Shown piece by piece: positions 35,877 through 44,585 of a DNA stretch of 64,000 bases. The position numbers and the translations under genes are program-made. Origin of the DNA: Pelagibacterium limicola (GTDB taxonomy: Bacteria > Pseudomonadota > Alphaproteobacteria > Rhizobiales > Devosiaceae); the NCBI RefSeq assembly GCF_015694405.1, contig NZ_JADQDB010000012.1, positions 1-64,000 of the forward strand, in the 5' to 3' direction. The notes under the pieces are model-generated. The model was given only the letters and a program-made list of their open reading frames with translations, had not been told where the DNA came from and searched no databases. Positions within the stretch are counted from its first letter, which is position 1, and the number at the start of each line of letters is the position of its first letter.

Positions 35877-36796
35877 TTCTTTTCCCGCGAAAGCCACTGG
35901 ATCGGGGCGATGGAAATCAGCACGAGGACCATCAGAACGATGGCAAGCGCCGACGCCAGCCCGACCTGGCGGTGAGCGAAGGCCAGGCGATAGATTTCGA
36001 GGCCGGGCACGGTCGTCGAGATTCCCGGGCCTCCAAGCGTTGAAATATAGACGATATCGAAACTTGCGAGCGCCGAAATCACCGTCAGCGTCACGCAGAC
36101 ACCGAGCTCCTGCCGCAGGCCCGGCAGGGTAATGTAGCGAAATTCATGCCAGGGATTGGCACCGTCGAGCCGGGCGGCTTCATAAAGGCTGGGATCGATC
36201 TTGGTGATGCCGGTGACCAGCAGCATGGTGCACAGGCCCAGCAAGACCCAGGCACCGATTAACCCGACGGCGGGCAGAGCCCACACGAAGTCCCCCAGCC
36301 ATCCGCGGGCCCATTCGGACATGCCGATGGCGCGCAATCCCTGATTGACGACGCCGGTCGAGGCGAACATCCAGCTCCAGGCAATGCCCGCCGCAACCAG
36401 TGGGATAACTTGCGGAAGGAACAGCACGGTGCGCGTTACCGTTCCGAACGCCCCGGCCATATGGCCACGAATGACGGAAGCTACGGCCAATCCAAGCGCG
36501 ACGGGGATGACGGTGAAATATCCCACAAGCTGGAAGGCGTTGCCAATGATCTGCAGCAGCTTTGGGTCGGTCAGGACCGTGACGTAATTGGTGAGACCAT
36601 GAAAACGCGCCTCTCCGATCCCGTCCCATCGCAAGAAGGAATAATAAAAGCTCATTGCCAGCGGCACGAGCACGAAAGCCGTATAGGCAAGGGCAGCCGG
36701 CGCTATAAAGAGCCACGCGGCCAGTTTGCCCTTGTTGCTCGCCCCTCTTGGGGAGAGCTGCTTTGCTTGCCGCTGCGCGGCAGGAGTCGAGGTCAT
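35873..36796 (-). CDS. Sugar ABC transporter permease, MalF type
   Basis: 307 residues with six membrane segments and the EAA loop (EAARLDGANPWHEFRYITLP). The N-terminus is cytosolic and basic (RQAKQLSPRGASNKGK). ATG at 36796 starts the family-like sequence (MTSTPAAQ). It lies 46 bp after the binding-protein gene and overlaps the next permease gene. Confidence 0.88.
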   Translation of the reverse strand: MTSTPAAQRQAKQLSPRGASNKGKLAAWLFIAPAALAYTAFVLVPLAMSFYYSFLRWDGIGEARFHGLTNYVTVLTDPKLLQIIGNAFQLVGYFTVIPVALGLAVASVIRGHMAGAFGTVTRTVLFLPQVIPLVAAGIAWSWMFASTGVVNQGLRAIGMSEWARGWLGDFVWALPAVGLIGAWVLLGLCTMLLVTGITKIDPSLYEAARLDGANPWHEFRYITLPGLRQELGVCVTLTVISALASFDIVYISTLGGPGISTTVPGLEIYRLAFAHRQVGLASALAIVLMVLVLISIAPIQWLSREKK

Positions 36797-36842
36797 CGCG
36801 GTGTCACTATCTCTCGAACAGCAGTCGCGCAGGAATATGGCC

Positions 36843-38144
36843 TCAGCGCGAAAGCTGGGTTTCGTACTCGCGCTGGACGGCTTCGAGCAGCCCCACGGGG
36901 GTCTGCTGTCCTCCAGCCATCTTCTGCAGTTCGGGTGTCCAGCCGGCCGCGAATATGGCACCGGTAGCGTTCGCGATGAAGTCCATCGCGCCATTGTCCT
37001 GTGCAAGAATGGCGCCTGCAGCAAGGGACTGTTCGGTCACAGATCCGGGCTCGACGGCGGGCATGGCCAGATCGGTCGGCCCGCCCGGGTTCGAACCGCC
37101 CACGGCGACGTTGATCTTACGGGCCGCCTGGTTGCGCGCAACCCAATCGAGAAAGAAGGCGGCGCATTCGGGATTGTTTGCCTTGGCGCCGATCCCGTAG
37201 GTGAGCGGTGCCGACATGGAGGCGTGACGTCCTCCATCCTCAAGGCTCGGCATGATGAAAAAGCCGAACTTGCCCGGGGCATTGCCATCGAGATTGCCCG
37301 ATTCCCAGTCGCCGTTGAACATGAACAGGCCTTCGCCACCCATAAAGCGGCTCATCATCTGGAAATATTCAATGGCGTTGGCGTCAGAAGGGAAATAGCC
37401 AGCCTCGATCCACGCGTTCAGGTGCTCTGCGGCTTTGAGGTTGTCTTCCGTGTGGATGGTCGCGCCATCCTTCTGGAAGATCCAGTCGTTGATCGGCTCT
37501 GGAGGGCCATAGGCTCCCATCAGGTTCTGCAGAGGAAAGGCAAAGCCGGCGGTACCCTTGTTCCACTGCATGATGGGCTGAATGCCAGCCTGCTTGGCGG
37601 CCGCCATTATGGCGTCCAATTCCGCCAGCGTCGACGGGGGCTCGGCCATCCCGATCTGGGCGGCCAGTTCCCTGTTGTAGAACACGCCAGTCATTGAATA
37701 GTTGAGACCCATGCCATAGAGCGATCCGGTCCCACGGGGGCGTCCACCCTCCTCGACGCGCAGCTGCACCAGCTGTCCCGCTGGAAACTGATCCCAGCCC
37801 AATGCCTCAAAGTATTCATCGAGATTCATGAGCAGATTGTTGGCCACCAGATCGGTGATGGACGGCAAGCGGATCAGGTCCGGTGCGTTGCTTTCGGAAA
37901 GTATGCGCGGGGAGTTCTCCATCATGTTGGCGAACTGGTCTTCCTTGATGTCGAAGGTGACATTGGGAAACTGACGCATGAACTCCTCGGCCAACCGCGT
38001 GGGCAGCGGAAAGCCGGTTTCGAAATAGGCATTGAGCGCAATGGGGTCCGTACCGCAACTAGGCGCAGCAATGGCTGTGCCGGTTGTGGCGGCCACCGAA
38101 AGCACCAAGGCAACACGAAGTGCATGGAATGAACGAGTTTTCAC
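36843..38144 (-). CDS. Sugar ABC transporter, substrate-binding protein
   Basis: 433 residues, CUT1 (family 1) solute-binding protein. Signal peptide with cleavage near GTAIAAPSC. Fold markers: ALNAYFETGFPLPTRLAEEF and MGGEGLFMFNGDWESGNL. The GTG at 38144 is chosen because GGAGGAGG lies 5-6 nt upstream and the product starts MKTRSFHALR. A palindrome of the LacI type (38189-38204) lies 45 bp upstream. It binds an unknown sugar, possibly the same glycoside handled by the GH32-like enzyme nearby. Confidence 0.9.
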   Translation of the reverse strand: MKTRSFHALRVALVLSVAATTGTAIAAPSCGTDPIALNAYFETGFPLPTRLAEEFMRQFPNVTFDIKEDQFANMMENSPRILSESNAPDLIRLPSITDLVANNLLMNLDEYFEALGWDQFPAGQLVQLRVEEGGRPRGTGSLYGMGLNYSMTGVFYNRELAAQIGMAEPPSTLAELDAIMAAAKQAGIQPIMQWNKGTAGFAFPLQNLMGAYGPPEPINDWIFQKDGATIHTEDNLKAAEHLNAWIEAGYFPSDANAIEYFQMMSRFMGGEGLFMFNGDWESGNLDGNAPGKFGFFIMPSLEDGGRHASMSAPLTYGIGAKANNPECAAFFLDWVARNQAARKINVAVGGSNPGGPTDLAMPAVEPGSVTEQSLAAGAILAQDNGAMDFIANATGAIFAAGWTPELQKMAGGQQTPVGLLEAVQREYETQLSR

Positions 38145-38188
38145 GACGACCTCCTCCAAGGCAATTACAATTGGCGATACTTTCCTTT

Positions 38189-38204
38189 GCTAAATGGATT
38201 TAGC
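38189..38204. promoter_or_regulatory. LacI-type operator upstream of sugar ABC operon
   Basis: The perfect 16-bp palindrome GCTAAA-TGGA-TTTAGC. On the minus strand a TTGACA (38227-38222) precedes it by 17 nt, so the operator would cover the -10 region. The same arms occur at 40381-40396, next to the LacI gene. Confidence 0.7.
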
Positions 38205-38255
38205 GCATGGCTCGAATTGTCTGTCAATATATTCGCCTCCTGCCATTCGCATCGA

Positions 38256-39419
38256 CTATACCACAGCGTGCAGCGCCTCTATGATTGAGGTAGCCCGCCT
38301 ATCTTCCGGCCCCATCATCCAATTAGTGACGAAGCCGAAACCAATCTGGCGGGTCGGATCGGCAAAACCGACTTGCCCGCCAGCGCCATCATGCCCGAAA
38401 CAGCCGCCCCCAAGGTAGCGCCGCGCGTCGGATTCAAGCTGGAAGCCATACCCCCAGCGGGCATATGGAGGCTCGCCACCAAAAACGGACGCACCCTCGC
38501 TCTGGGTACGCGTTGCGTCAGCGATGACTCGCTCGCCCAGTAGACGTACCCCCCGAGTCTCGACGACCGTGGCCGACCACATGGCCGCCAGGGCTTCGGC
38601 CGTGGCGATGCCTCCGGCACCGGGGATTTCGGCCGACCGGATACGTTGCTTGTTGAAGCCACCCTCTTCGGTGACGAGGTCGGCCGGTAAAGCCGAGCCA
38701 AGGGTCATCGCCTTGAAAGGCCAGTTGGGCTCTGGCTTACGCCCCTCCTCCGCCCAAAGCGCGGAAAGCGCGGGATCGACCTGCAGATGAGCTGGACGCC
38801 CGGACAGCGCTTGGGGCAGGCCTATCCAGGCATCGACACCGAGGGGCGCCGCGATCTGTTCGCTGAAGCAGCGCCCAACGGGCTGGCCGGTTACACGCCG
38901 CAGGACTTCGCCGACGACCCACCCATGCGTCAGGGCATGATAGGCGTAACCCTCCCCCGGTGGCCAAAGTGGGGCCTGCGCGGCGAGCACATCGACCATG
39001 CGGTCCCAATTGACGATGTCGTCTTCATCGAGATCCCTCCGCGGCGCCGAAAGACCCGCCTGATGGGCCAACGCCTGGCCGACAGTAACCTCGTCTTTGC
39101 CCTCGGCGGCAAATTCCGGCCAATAGTGGCTCACCGGCGCGTCGTAGGCGATGCGCCCCTCCTGAACGAGACGGGCAACAAGGATCGAAACCAGACCCTT
39201 GGTACAGGAAAAGATGACCGACGGCGTATCCCGCTCCCATACCCGTCCGATCCGCGCATCGGCAACACCGCCCCAGAGGTCGACGACGCTTTCTCCGCCT
39301 ATGAATACATGGAGCCCGGCGCCCATGGTCGGACGGCCTTCGAATGCGCGCGTGAAGGCATCCGCCAACGGCTCGAAACCGGAATGGACCGTTCCTTCAA
39401 CACTCACCATTCTGGTCAC
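38256..39419 (-). CDS. Serine hydrolase, beta-lactamase/EstB-like
   Basis: 387 residues, the class C beta-lactamase/DD-peptidase-like esterase fold. The nucleophile motif is SCTK (Ser71, Lys74), with a Tyr-containing YAYH motif near 158-161 and a C-terminal HDGAGGQVGFADP in place of KTG. Without a signal peptide it is likely a cytosolic esterase. GTG at 39419 overlaps the upstream glycosidase stop by 4 bp (GTGA); ATG at 39410 is an alternative. It is co-transcribed with the glycosidase and may remove acyl groups from the sugar. Confidence 0.8.
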   Translation of the reverse strand: MTRMVSVEGTVHSGFEPLADAFTRAFEGRPTMGAGLHVFIGGESVVDLWGGVADARIGRVWERDTPSVIFSCTKGLVSILVARLVQEGRIAYDAPVSHYWPEFAAEGKDEVTVGQALAHQAGLSAPRRDLDEDDIVNWDRMVDVLAAQAPLWPPGEGYAYHALTHGWVVGEVLRRVTGQPVGRCFSEQIAAPLGVDAWIGLPQALSGRPAHLQVDPALSALWAEEGRKPEPNWPFKAMTLGSALPADLVTEEGGFNKQRIRSAEIPGAGGIATAEALAAMWSATVVETRGVRLLGERVIADATRTQSEGASVFGGEPPYARWGYGFQLESDARRYLGGGCFGHDGAGGQVGFADPTRQIGFGFVTNWMMGPEDRRATSIIEALHAVV

Positions 39420-40375
39420 GCTCGCATCTGCAAATAGCCATCGGCCCCCGTCACGATCTGCATGGGATCGGACACGCCGCCTGAAAACCTACCGTCGTCG
39501 CCCGTATTATTGAAGGCCAGCAGCCACGGCTGCCCCTGCCGGTCCTTAGCGATCCTCCCCCCATAGAGCCGCTCGTTCACAAGCAGCCGCGCCAGGCTGA
39601 AATCAATACGCCCGGGCATCTTTCCAACGGGAAGGGTCCATACGCCGCCGGTCTGCCCTGTCCGTGGTCCGCAGAGCTTGGCCGTATCGCAGGAGAAAAC
39701 CAGATGGTTGCGTCCGCCCATGTCCACCAGTTGGAATACCTCAAGGTGCGCGAAACCGCTACCCGCCGCGCTGAGGGGCGGCTGCACTGTCCAACTGAGG
39801 AGATCGGTAGAGGTGGCATGCGCCATGACGCCGCGATCAGGCTCCACTCCGCCCTTGCTGCGCGCGGTGATCAGCATATGCCAGAGGCGGTCGTCGATGT
39901 CGTAAAAAACCCAAGGGTCGCGCCATGCCTCTTCCGGCCAGGACGAGGTGCCCAGAGTCTCATAGAAGCGGCTATCGGCAGCACAGACCACCCCGGGCGC
40001 TTTGTTCCAGGCAAAGAGATCGGTCGATGTGGCGAGGCCCACCGCTTCGATATTGGCGAGACTGTCCTGCGAAAGAAAGCGCGCGCCGGTATAGAACATG
40101 TGCCACACGCCGGCGGAGTCCTTTACGATGCTGCCCGTCCAGGTAGCACTCCCATCGAAACTTCCCGCGGCACCTGCCGGGATCGATTGCCCGTGATCGA
40201 GCCAATCGGTCAGATTGGAGGAAGTGGCGTGGCCGATCCGTGCATTGCGGTGTCTGAGATCGGAATTGCCCAAAGCCTTGGGCGCATGAAGATAGAAAAG
40301 GTGGAAGTGCTCGCCATCGTCGGCAAACCAGAAATCCCAAACCCAATGATCGGGTAGATCGAAAGCCACGTCCAA
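39416..40375 (-). CDS. GH32/GH43-like five-bladed propeller glycosidase
   Basis: 319 residues with motifs of the beta-fructosidase superfamily: WDFWFADDGEHFHLFYLHAP near the N-terminus with a candidate nucleophile Asp, WRDPWVFYD (RDP motif) and HLEVFQ with a candidate acid Glu. There is no signal peptide, so it would act on imported oligosaccharide. The C-terminal GH32 sandwich domain is missing, so it is shorter than typical GH32. Substrate unknown; a fructoside is a guess. Confidence 0.75.
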   Translation of the reverse strand: MDVAFDLPDHWVWDFWFADDGEHFHLFYLHAPKALGNSDLRHRNARIGHATSSNLTDWLDHGQSIPAGAAGSFDGSATWTGSIVKDSAGVWHMFYTGARFLSQDSLANIEAVGLATSTDLFAWNKAPGVVCAADSRFYETLGTSSWPEEAWRDPWVFYDIDDRLWHMLITARSKGGVEPDRGVMAHATSTDLLSWTVQPPLSAAGSGFAHLEVFQLVDMGGRNHLVFSCDTAKLCGPRTGQTGGVWTLPVGKMPGRIDFSLARLLVNERLYGGRIAKDRQGQPWLLAFNNTGDDGRFSGGVSDPMQIVTGADGYLQMRA

Positions 40376-40380
40376 TCCTC

Positions 40381-40396
40381 GCTAAAACCATTTAGC
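40381..40396. promoter_or_regulatory. LacI-type operator at the glycosidase promoter
   Basis: The perfect 16-bp palindrome GCTAAA-ACCA-TTTAGC lies 5 bp before the glycosidase start on the minus strand and about 100 bp before the divergent LacI gene. TTGACA (40424-40419) is upstream on the minus strand. The arms are identical to the site at 38189. Confidence 0.7.
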
Positions 40397-40492
40397 TATC
40401 GCTTCGGCGCACCCCTGTTGTCAAGCGGTGGCTGCATGGCTAATGAGGAATGGAGGGCATGGCCGCGGAAGCGGCGAAAGTGGGGGGAAGTC

Positions 40493-41506
40493 TTGGCAAA
40501 GAAGCGCGTAACTTTGGCCGATGTCGCCCGCCTGGCCGGCCTTTCCACCACCGCGGCATCCATGATCCTGACGGGGCGTCCCGACACACGCCTTTCAGCC
40601 GAGGCTCACGCCAAAGTCCACGCCGCCGCCGCAAGCCTTGGGTATCGTCCCAATATCGCTGCGCGGGCGCTGCGCACCGACAAGACCCGGACCATTGCCT
40701 TCATTTCCGATTATGTTGCCACCACCCGCTTTGCCAGTGGGCTTATTCGGGGGGCTCTGGCGGGAGCCGAGCAGGCCCAGCACGTAATGTTGGTGCTGGA
40801 AACTGGCGGCGAGCCGGCGCGTGAAATCCAAGCCATCGAGGCGGCGCTCGACCGGCAGGTCGATGGGCTGATTTTCGCGGCTATGCGCGCCCGCGAAGTA
40901 TTTGTGCCCGACATCGCCATCAACGTGCCAACCGTAATGCTCAACGGCACATCTCCGCGCTTTCCGGTTTCGATCCTTCCCGACGAGTACCGGGGCGGCC
41001 GCGCCGCCGTCGAACTCCTGGCCGGGGCCGGCATCCGCGAGGGCATCGTGCTCCTGGGCTATAATGAGAAGGAAGAAACGGGCCTCTTTCGCTCCGAAAC
41101 CGTCACCAACCGGTTGGCCGGCATCCGCGACGCCATGGCGGCTGCCGGCACAACCTTTGTGGCCGAACTCAGTTGCTGGAACTGGGAGCCGGACCATGGC
41201 TACGACCTCACCCGGACCGTTCTGAAGTCCCTTAAACCCCGCGCGCTGCTGTGTCTGAACGACCGGTTGGCCTTCGGGGCCTATCAGGCACTTGACGAAG
41301 CAGGCCTCGCGATCCCCGAAGATGTCGCGCTGGTTTCATTCGACAACGACGAGATCGCCTCCTATCTCCGCCCGGGGCTAACGACGATCGGGCTCCCCCA
41401 TGAGGAAATGGGGCGAATGGCGATAAGCCTGCTGCTCGGAACGCCCACACCGGCCAGGGTCCTTGTCGAAATGCCCGTGGTCCTTCGGGGCTCCCTGCCC
41501 CGTTAG
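40493..41506 (+). CDS. LacI-family regulator of the sugar cluster
   Basis: 337 residues: N-terminal HTH (VTLADVARLAGLSTTAASMI, with the hinge ARALRTDKTRTIAFI) and a periplasmic-binding-like effector domain. TTG at 40493 yields the canonical start MAKKRVTLADV and has GGGGGGAAG directly upstream; an upstream ATG at 40436 would add an unlikely leader. It is divergent from the glycosidase operon and likely controls both palindromic sites. Confidence 0.85.
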   Translation: MAKKRVTLADVARLAGLSTTAASMILTGRPDTRLSAEAHAKVHAAAASLGYRPNIAARALRTDKTRTIAFISDYVATTRFASGLIRGALAGAEQAQHVMLVLETGGEPAREIQAIEAALDRQVDGLIFAAMRAREVFVPDIAINVPTVMLNGTSPRFPVSILPDEYRGGRAAVELLAGAGIREGIVLLGYNEKEETGLFRSETVTNRLAGIRDAMAAAGTTFVAELSCWNWEPDHGYDLTRTVLKSLKPRALLCLNDRLAFGAYQALDEAGLAIPEDVALVSFDNDEIASYLRPGLTTIGLPHEEMGRMAISLLLGTPTPARVLVEMPVVLRGSLPR

Positions 41507-41528
41507 CGTGCCGGTGACTGTGTCGCTG

Positions 41529-41556
41529 GGTGCCTGACTATTCGGCACCTTTTATT
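41529..41556 (+). terminator. Intrinsic terminator after LacI gene
   Basis: Stem GGTGCC (41529-41534), 9-nt loop and GGCACC (41544-41549) followed by TTTTATT. It lies between the LacI gene and the convergent Na/Pi transporter gene, whose stop overlaps its tail. Confidence 0.6.
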
Positions 41557-43207
41557 GATCCTCCACGGGAGACCGCAGCCGGGTTTCGCGCAACGCCCCC
41601 ATGTCGTTGAGGATCGGATAGGCCACGGAGATCAAGTGGGCGTTGACGCGTTTGAGATCGCGCAGGATGTCCAGATGCAGACCCGATGTCTCTATCGTTT
41701 CGGTGCGCTGTTCGCGCAGCCGCTCAAGGTGTCGCTCGGCACTTTCCGCTTCCAGCCGTCGCACGTCCGATTTGCAACCCGCCAGTTGCCGCGCCAATTG
41801 GGGATCGCGCGAGAGGAACACGGATTGCGCCATTTGCAGGATTTCGAATGTCCGGTCATAGAACTTGAGAATTTCCGCAAGCCCCTCGGATGAAAACGTC
41901 ACCCTACGCTTTGCCTTTTTGACCGCCATCTCGGAAAGTCCGCTGTCGATGATATCCCCGGCGTGTTCGAGATTGACCGCATAGGACATGATTTCGGCTG
42001 CCCGTTGCGCGTCCTCCTCATCCATCTCCTCACGCCCCAGGCGGGAGAGGTAGGATTTGATGCCGCTGTGGATGCGGTCGATGTCATTCTCGATTGCCCC
42101 TAATTGCGAACGCACACTGGTATCAGCGCTCGCGAGAGTGGTCTTCGATGCTTCCAGCATATCGCGCACCATGTCGCCCAGCAGAAGAGTCTCACGCGCC
42201 GCCGCCGCCAACGCGATTGCTGGGGTCGAAAGCGCGCTTTCGTCGAGATAGCGCGGACCCGGCCGCGCTCCGGCGGCCTCGGGCATCAGCTTTTCTCCCA
42301 GGCGCACGATGGGGCCGAGAAGGGGAAGGAAAATCACCAGCAAGACAAAGGAGAAGCCGATATGGGCGGTCAGGGCCAAGGTCCCGGTATCGGGAACAAA
42401 ACCCATCAGCCACGGCGCGATAAGACCGGCCGCAAAGGTAAGGATGATAGCCCCGACCGCCCTGATTGCCAGGTTGATCAAGGCCAATCGCCGGGCTTCG
42501 ATGCCCTCCGCAAGCACGGCAAGATAGGGCGGAATCGCCCCACCGAGATTAGCTCCCGCAACCAGCACCAGAGCTAGTTCCGACGGGATCACCCCTGCCT
42601 GCCCGAGCAAGACGACAAAGAGCACCACGGCAAGGCTCGACGAGGCCAGAAAGGCCATCCCTGTTGCGAACAATAACGCAAAGATGGGAGCACTGGAGAG
42701 ACCGGTGAGGATCAGGATAACGGTTTCGGACGCCCTCACCGGCTCGGTTGCCTGCCCCAGCAGCGTAAGGGCCAAAAGCATCAACCCCAGCCCCAGGACA
42801 GCGCGGCCAACACCCTTGCCCGCCGCGTGCTTGGAGCGGGAAAACGTGACGACGCCCGTAAGGATCAGCACGGGCGACAGCCAACGCAGATCGAGCGAAA
42901 GCACGAGCGCGGCAAGGCTCGTGCCGACATTGGCCCCCAGCATGATTGCCTGTGCCATAAGGCTCGAAACGAGATCGCGTGCCACGAAGGACGCCGTGAT
43001 CACCGCTGTCGCGGTGCTCGACTGTACGGCAAGGGTGGCGAACATGCCCACCGCCGCGGCCATCAGACGATTGCCGGTGCTCCGCCCGATCCACATGCGC
43101 AACGATGTTCCGAAGGCGCGGAGCATCCCGGTCTTGATCAGCCGCAAGCCCCAAATGAGCAATGCACCGGCGCCTAGAAGATCGATCAGAACCAGAGTCG
43201 AGGAAAT
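41552..43207 (-). CDS. Na/Pi cotransporter-family protein with PhoU-like tail
   Basis: About 551 residues. Two Na/Pi repeats with the QSSTATAV motif (near residue 60) and GLSSAPIF/LASSSLAVVL in the second repeat; the C-terminus from residue 330 is a helical PhoU-like domain (EHAGDIIDSGLSEMAVKKAK). Such proteins move phosphate. Start: GTG at 43270 sits inside an operator palindrome without SD. ATT at 43207 has GGGAGGGG 7 nt upstream and gives a family-like N-terminus (SSTLVLIDLLGAG), so I prefer the ATT start, with caution. Confidence 0.82.
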   Translation of the reverse strand: MSSTLVLIDLLGAGALLIWGLRLIKTGMLRAFGTSLRMWIGRSTGNRLMAAAVGMFATLAVQSSTATAVITASFVARDLVSSLMAQAIMLGANVGTSLAALVLSLDLRWLSPVLILTGVVTFSRSKHAAGKGVGRAVLGLGLMLLALTLLGQATEPVRASETVILILTGLSSAPIFALLFATGMAFLASSSLAVVLFVVLLGQAGVIPSELALVLVAGANLGGAIPPYLAVLAEGIEARRLALINLAIRAVGAIILTFAAGLIAPWLMGFVPDTGTLALTAHIGFSFVLLVIFLPLLGPIVRLGEKLMPEAAGARPGPRYLDESALSTPAIALAAAARETLLLGDMVRDMLEASKTTLASADTSVRSQLGAIENDIDRIHSGIKSYLSRLGREEMDEEDAQRAAEIMSYAVNLEHAGDIIDSGLSEMAVKKAKRRVTFSSEGLAEILKFYDRTFEILQMAQSVFLSRDPQLARQLAGCKSDVRRLEAESAERHLERLREQRTETIETSGLHLDILRDLKRVNAHLISVAYPILNDMGALRETRLRSPVEDQ

Positions 43208-43265
43208 GTCAGTGCCCCTCCCGAAGGTCCATCGTCTTGCCGCTCCTAACGGTCCCGGAGAATCT

Positions 43266-43279
43266 TGCACGCCTGTGCA
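43266..43279. promoter_or_regulatory. Operator, second LacI regulon, site 1
   Basis: TGCAC-GCCT-GTGCA, arms perfectly inverted. It lies about 60 bp upstream of the preferred Na/Pi transporter start, on the side facing the divergent LacI gene. Confidence 0.65.
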
Positions 43280-43380
43280 GGACCGTCAACCCGAACCCCG
43301 GAAGGGCTCCGATGGTTCCTCGGCAGTGTCGTTTGTCGCGCCGAATAATCGGAGCCGGCAAAAGCACTCTTGCAACCGCC

Positions 43381-43394
43381 CGCACACCTGTGCA
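43381..43394. promoter_or_regulatory. Operator, second LacI regulon, site 2
   Basis: CGCAC-ACCT-GTGCA, one mismatch in the left arm compared with site 1. It lies 36 bp before the LacI start at 43430, so autoregulation is likely. Confidence 0.6.
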
Positions 43395-43429
43395 ACGTTT
43401 TCCAGCGCCATCGACTAGGCAGGGATACC

Positions 43430-44455
43430 ATGAAAACCCCAGTCCGGGCTCGGGGGAAATCCTTCGTCTCGGCCCAGCAGGTCGCCGAACGCGCCGGCGT
43501 GTCCCGCTCGGCGGTTTCGCGCACGTTTACCGACGGCGCCAGCGTTTCTCCCGCCACCCGAAAGCGTGTACTCGAAGCCGCCGAGGCCTTGGGCTACCAC
43601 GTCAATCATCTGGCACGCGGCCTCATCCACGACAGCTCCAATATCGTCTGCGTGATCGGCACCGACATCGCAACGCCCCATCAATCCCGGATGATAGACG
43701 CTCTAACGAGACATCTGCAGGCGGCGCAGAAGGTGGCGATGCTCATCAATACCTCGGGTGAAAGCGCCGCCGTAGAAGCTGCCCTGCGCCAAGCCCTCCA
43801 CTACCGCGCCGACGCTACGATCGTATTATCCGGCCAACCCGCAGCTTCGCTGATCGAAACGTGCCTCAACAATGGCCAGCACGTCATCCTCGTAAATCGC
43901 GACGATCCGGTGCCCGGCCCCGAAACGGTCGTCGTCACCAACCGCACTGCAGCGCGCCAGGCTTTCGACATGCTCCGCCGCGCGGGTTGCCAAAAGTTTG
44001 CCGTAGTGACTTCGACCGTCGGCACGGCCTCTCTTGTGGCGCGCGAAACGGCGTTCCTTGAAGCGGCCCGGAGTGCCCAGTTCGACGCCAGCGTCATCCG
44101 CCTGGGTCCCACCGCCTACGCATCGGGCGCCGAAGCCGCACGCCAGGTGCTTGTCAGCACCAGCCGTCCTGACGGGGTATTCTGCGTCACCGACCTTCTC
44201 GCATGCGGATTTCTCGACGTCGCGCGCACCGAATTCGGACTCGTCGTCCCGGACGAAGTCTGCGTTGTCGGGTTCGATGATATCGAGCAGGCTGGCTGGT
44301 CCTCCTATCAGCTGACCACTTTTCGCCAGCCGGTCGACCAGATCGCCGATCACGTGGTCGGGCTCCTCCATCACCAACCGGCCGTCCATACCATCCAGCC
44401 TCCCACGCGCTTTTCTGCCGAACCTGTCTGGCGCAAAACCGTCCGCCCGCGATGA
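43430..44455 (+). CDS. LacI-family regulator of the Na/Pi-ABC locus
   Basis: 341 residues. HTH: SAQQVAERAGVSRSAVSRTF; hinge NHLARGLIHDSSNIVCVI; effector domain of the periplasmic-binding fold. ATG at 43430 follows AGGGA. Divergent from the Na/Pi gene and co-directional with the ABC operon at 44586. Three TGCAC-N4-GTGCA sites flank the gene, so it probably controls both neighbours and itself. Confidence 0.88.
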   Translation: MKTPVRARGKSFVSAQQVAERAGVSRSAVSRTFTDGASVSPATRKRVLEAAEALGYHVNHLARGLIHDSSNIVCVIGTDIATPHQSRMIDALTRHLQAAQKVAMLINTSGESAAVEAALRQALHYRADATIVLSGQPAASLIETCLNNGQHVILVNRDDPVPGPETVVVTNRTAARQAFDMLRRAGCQKFAVVTSTVGTASLVARETAFLEAARSAQFDASVIRLGPTAYASGAEAARQVLVSTSRPDGVFCVTDLLACGFLDVARTEFGLVVPDEVCVVGFDDIEQAGWSSYQLTTFRQPVDQIADHVVGLLHHQPAVHTIQPPTRFSAEPVWRKTVRPR

Positions 44456-44491
44456 TCAGGCCGCCTCGTACACCGTCCGTCTCAACCGTCT

Positions 44492-44505
44492 TGCACAGCC
44501 GTGCA
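44492..44505. promoter_or_regulatory. Operator, second LacI regulon, site 3
   Basis: TGCAC-AGCC-GTGCA, arms perfectly inverted, 80 bp before the ABC binding-protein start (44586). A TTGCAC overlaps it as a possible -35 box. Confidence 0.65.
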
Positions 44506-44585
44506 CAAATGCTAAGCTCGTCACATCGCTGTCACACGCGAACACTAAGCCGGAACCAATACCGGACATAAACGGGAGAAACATC

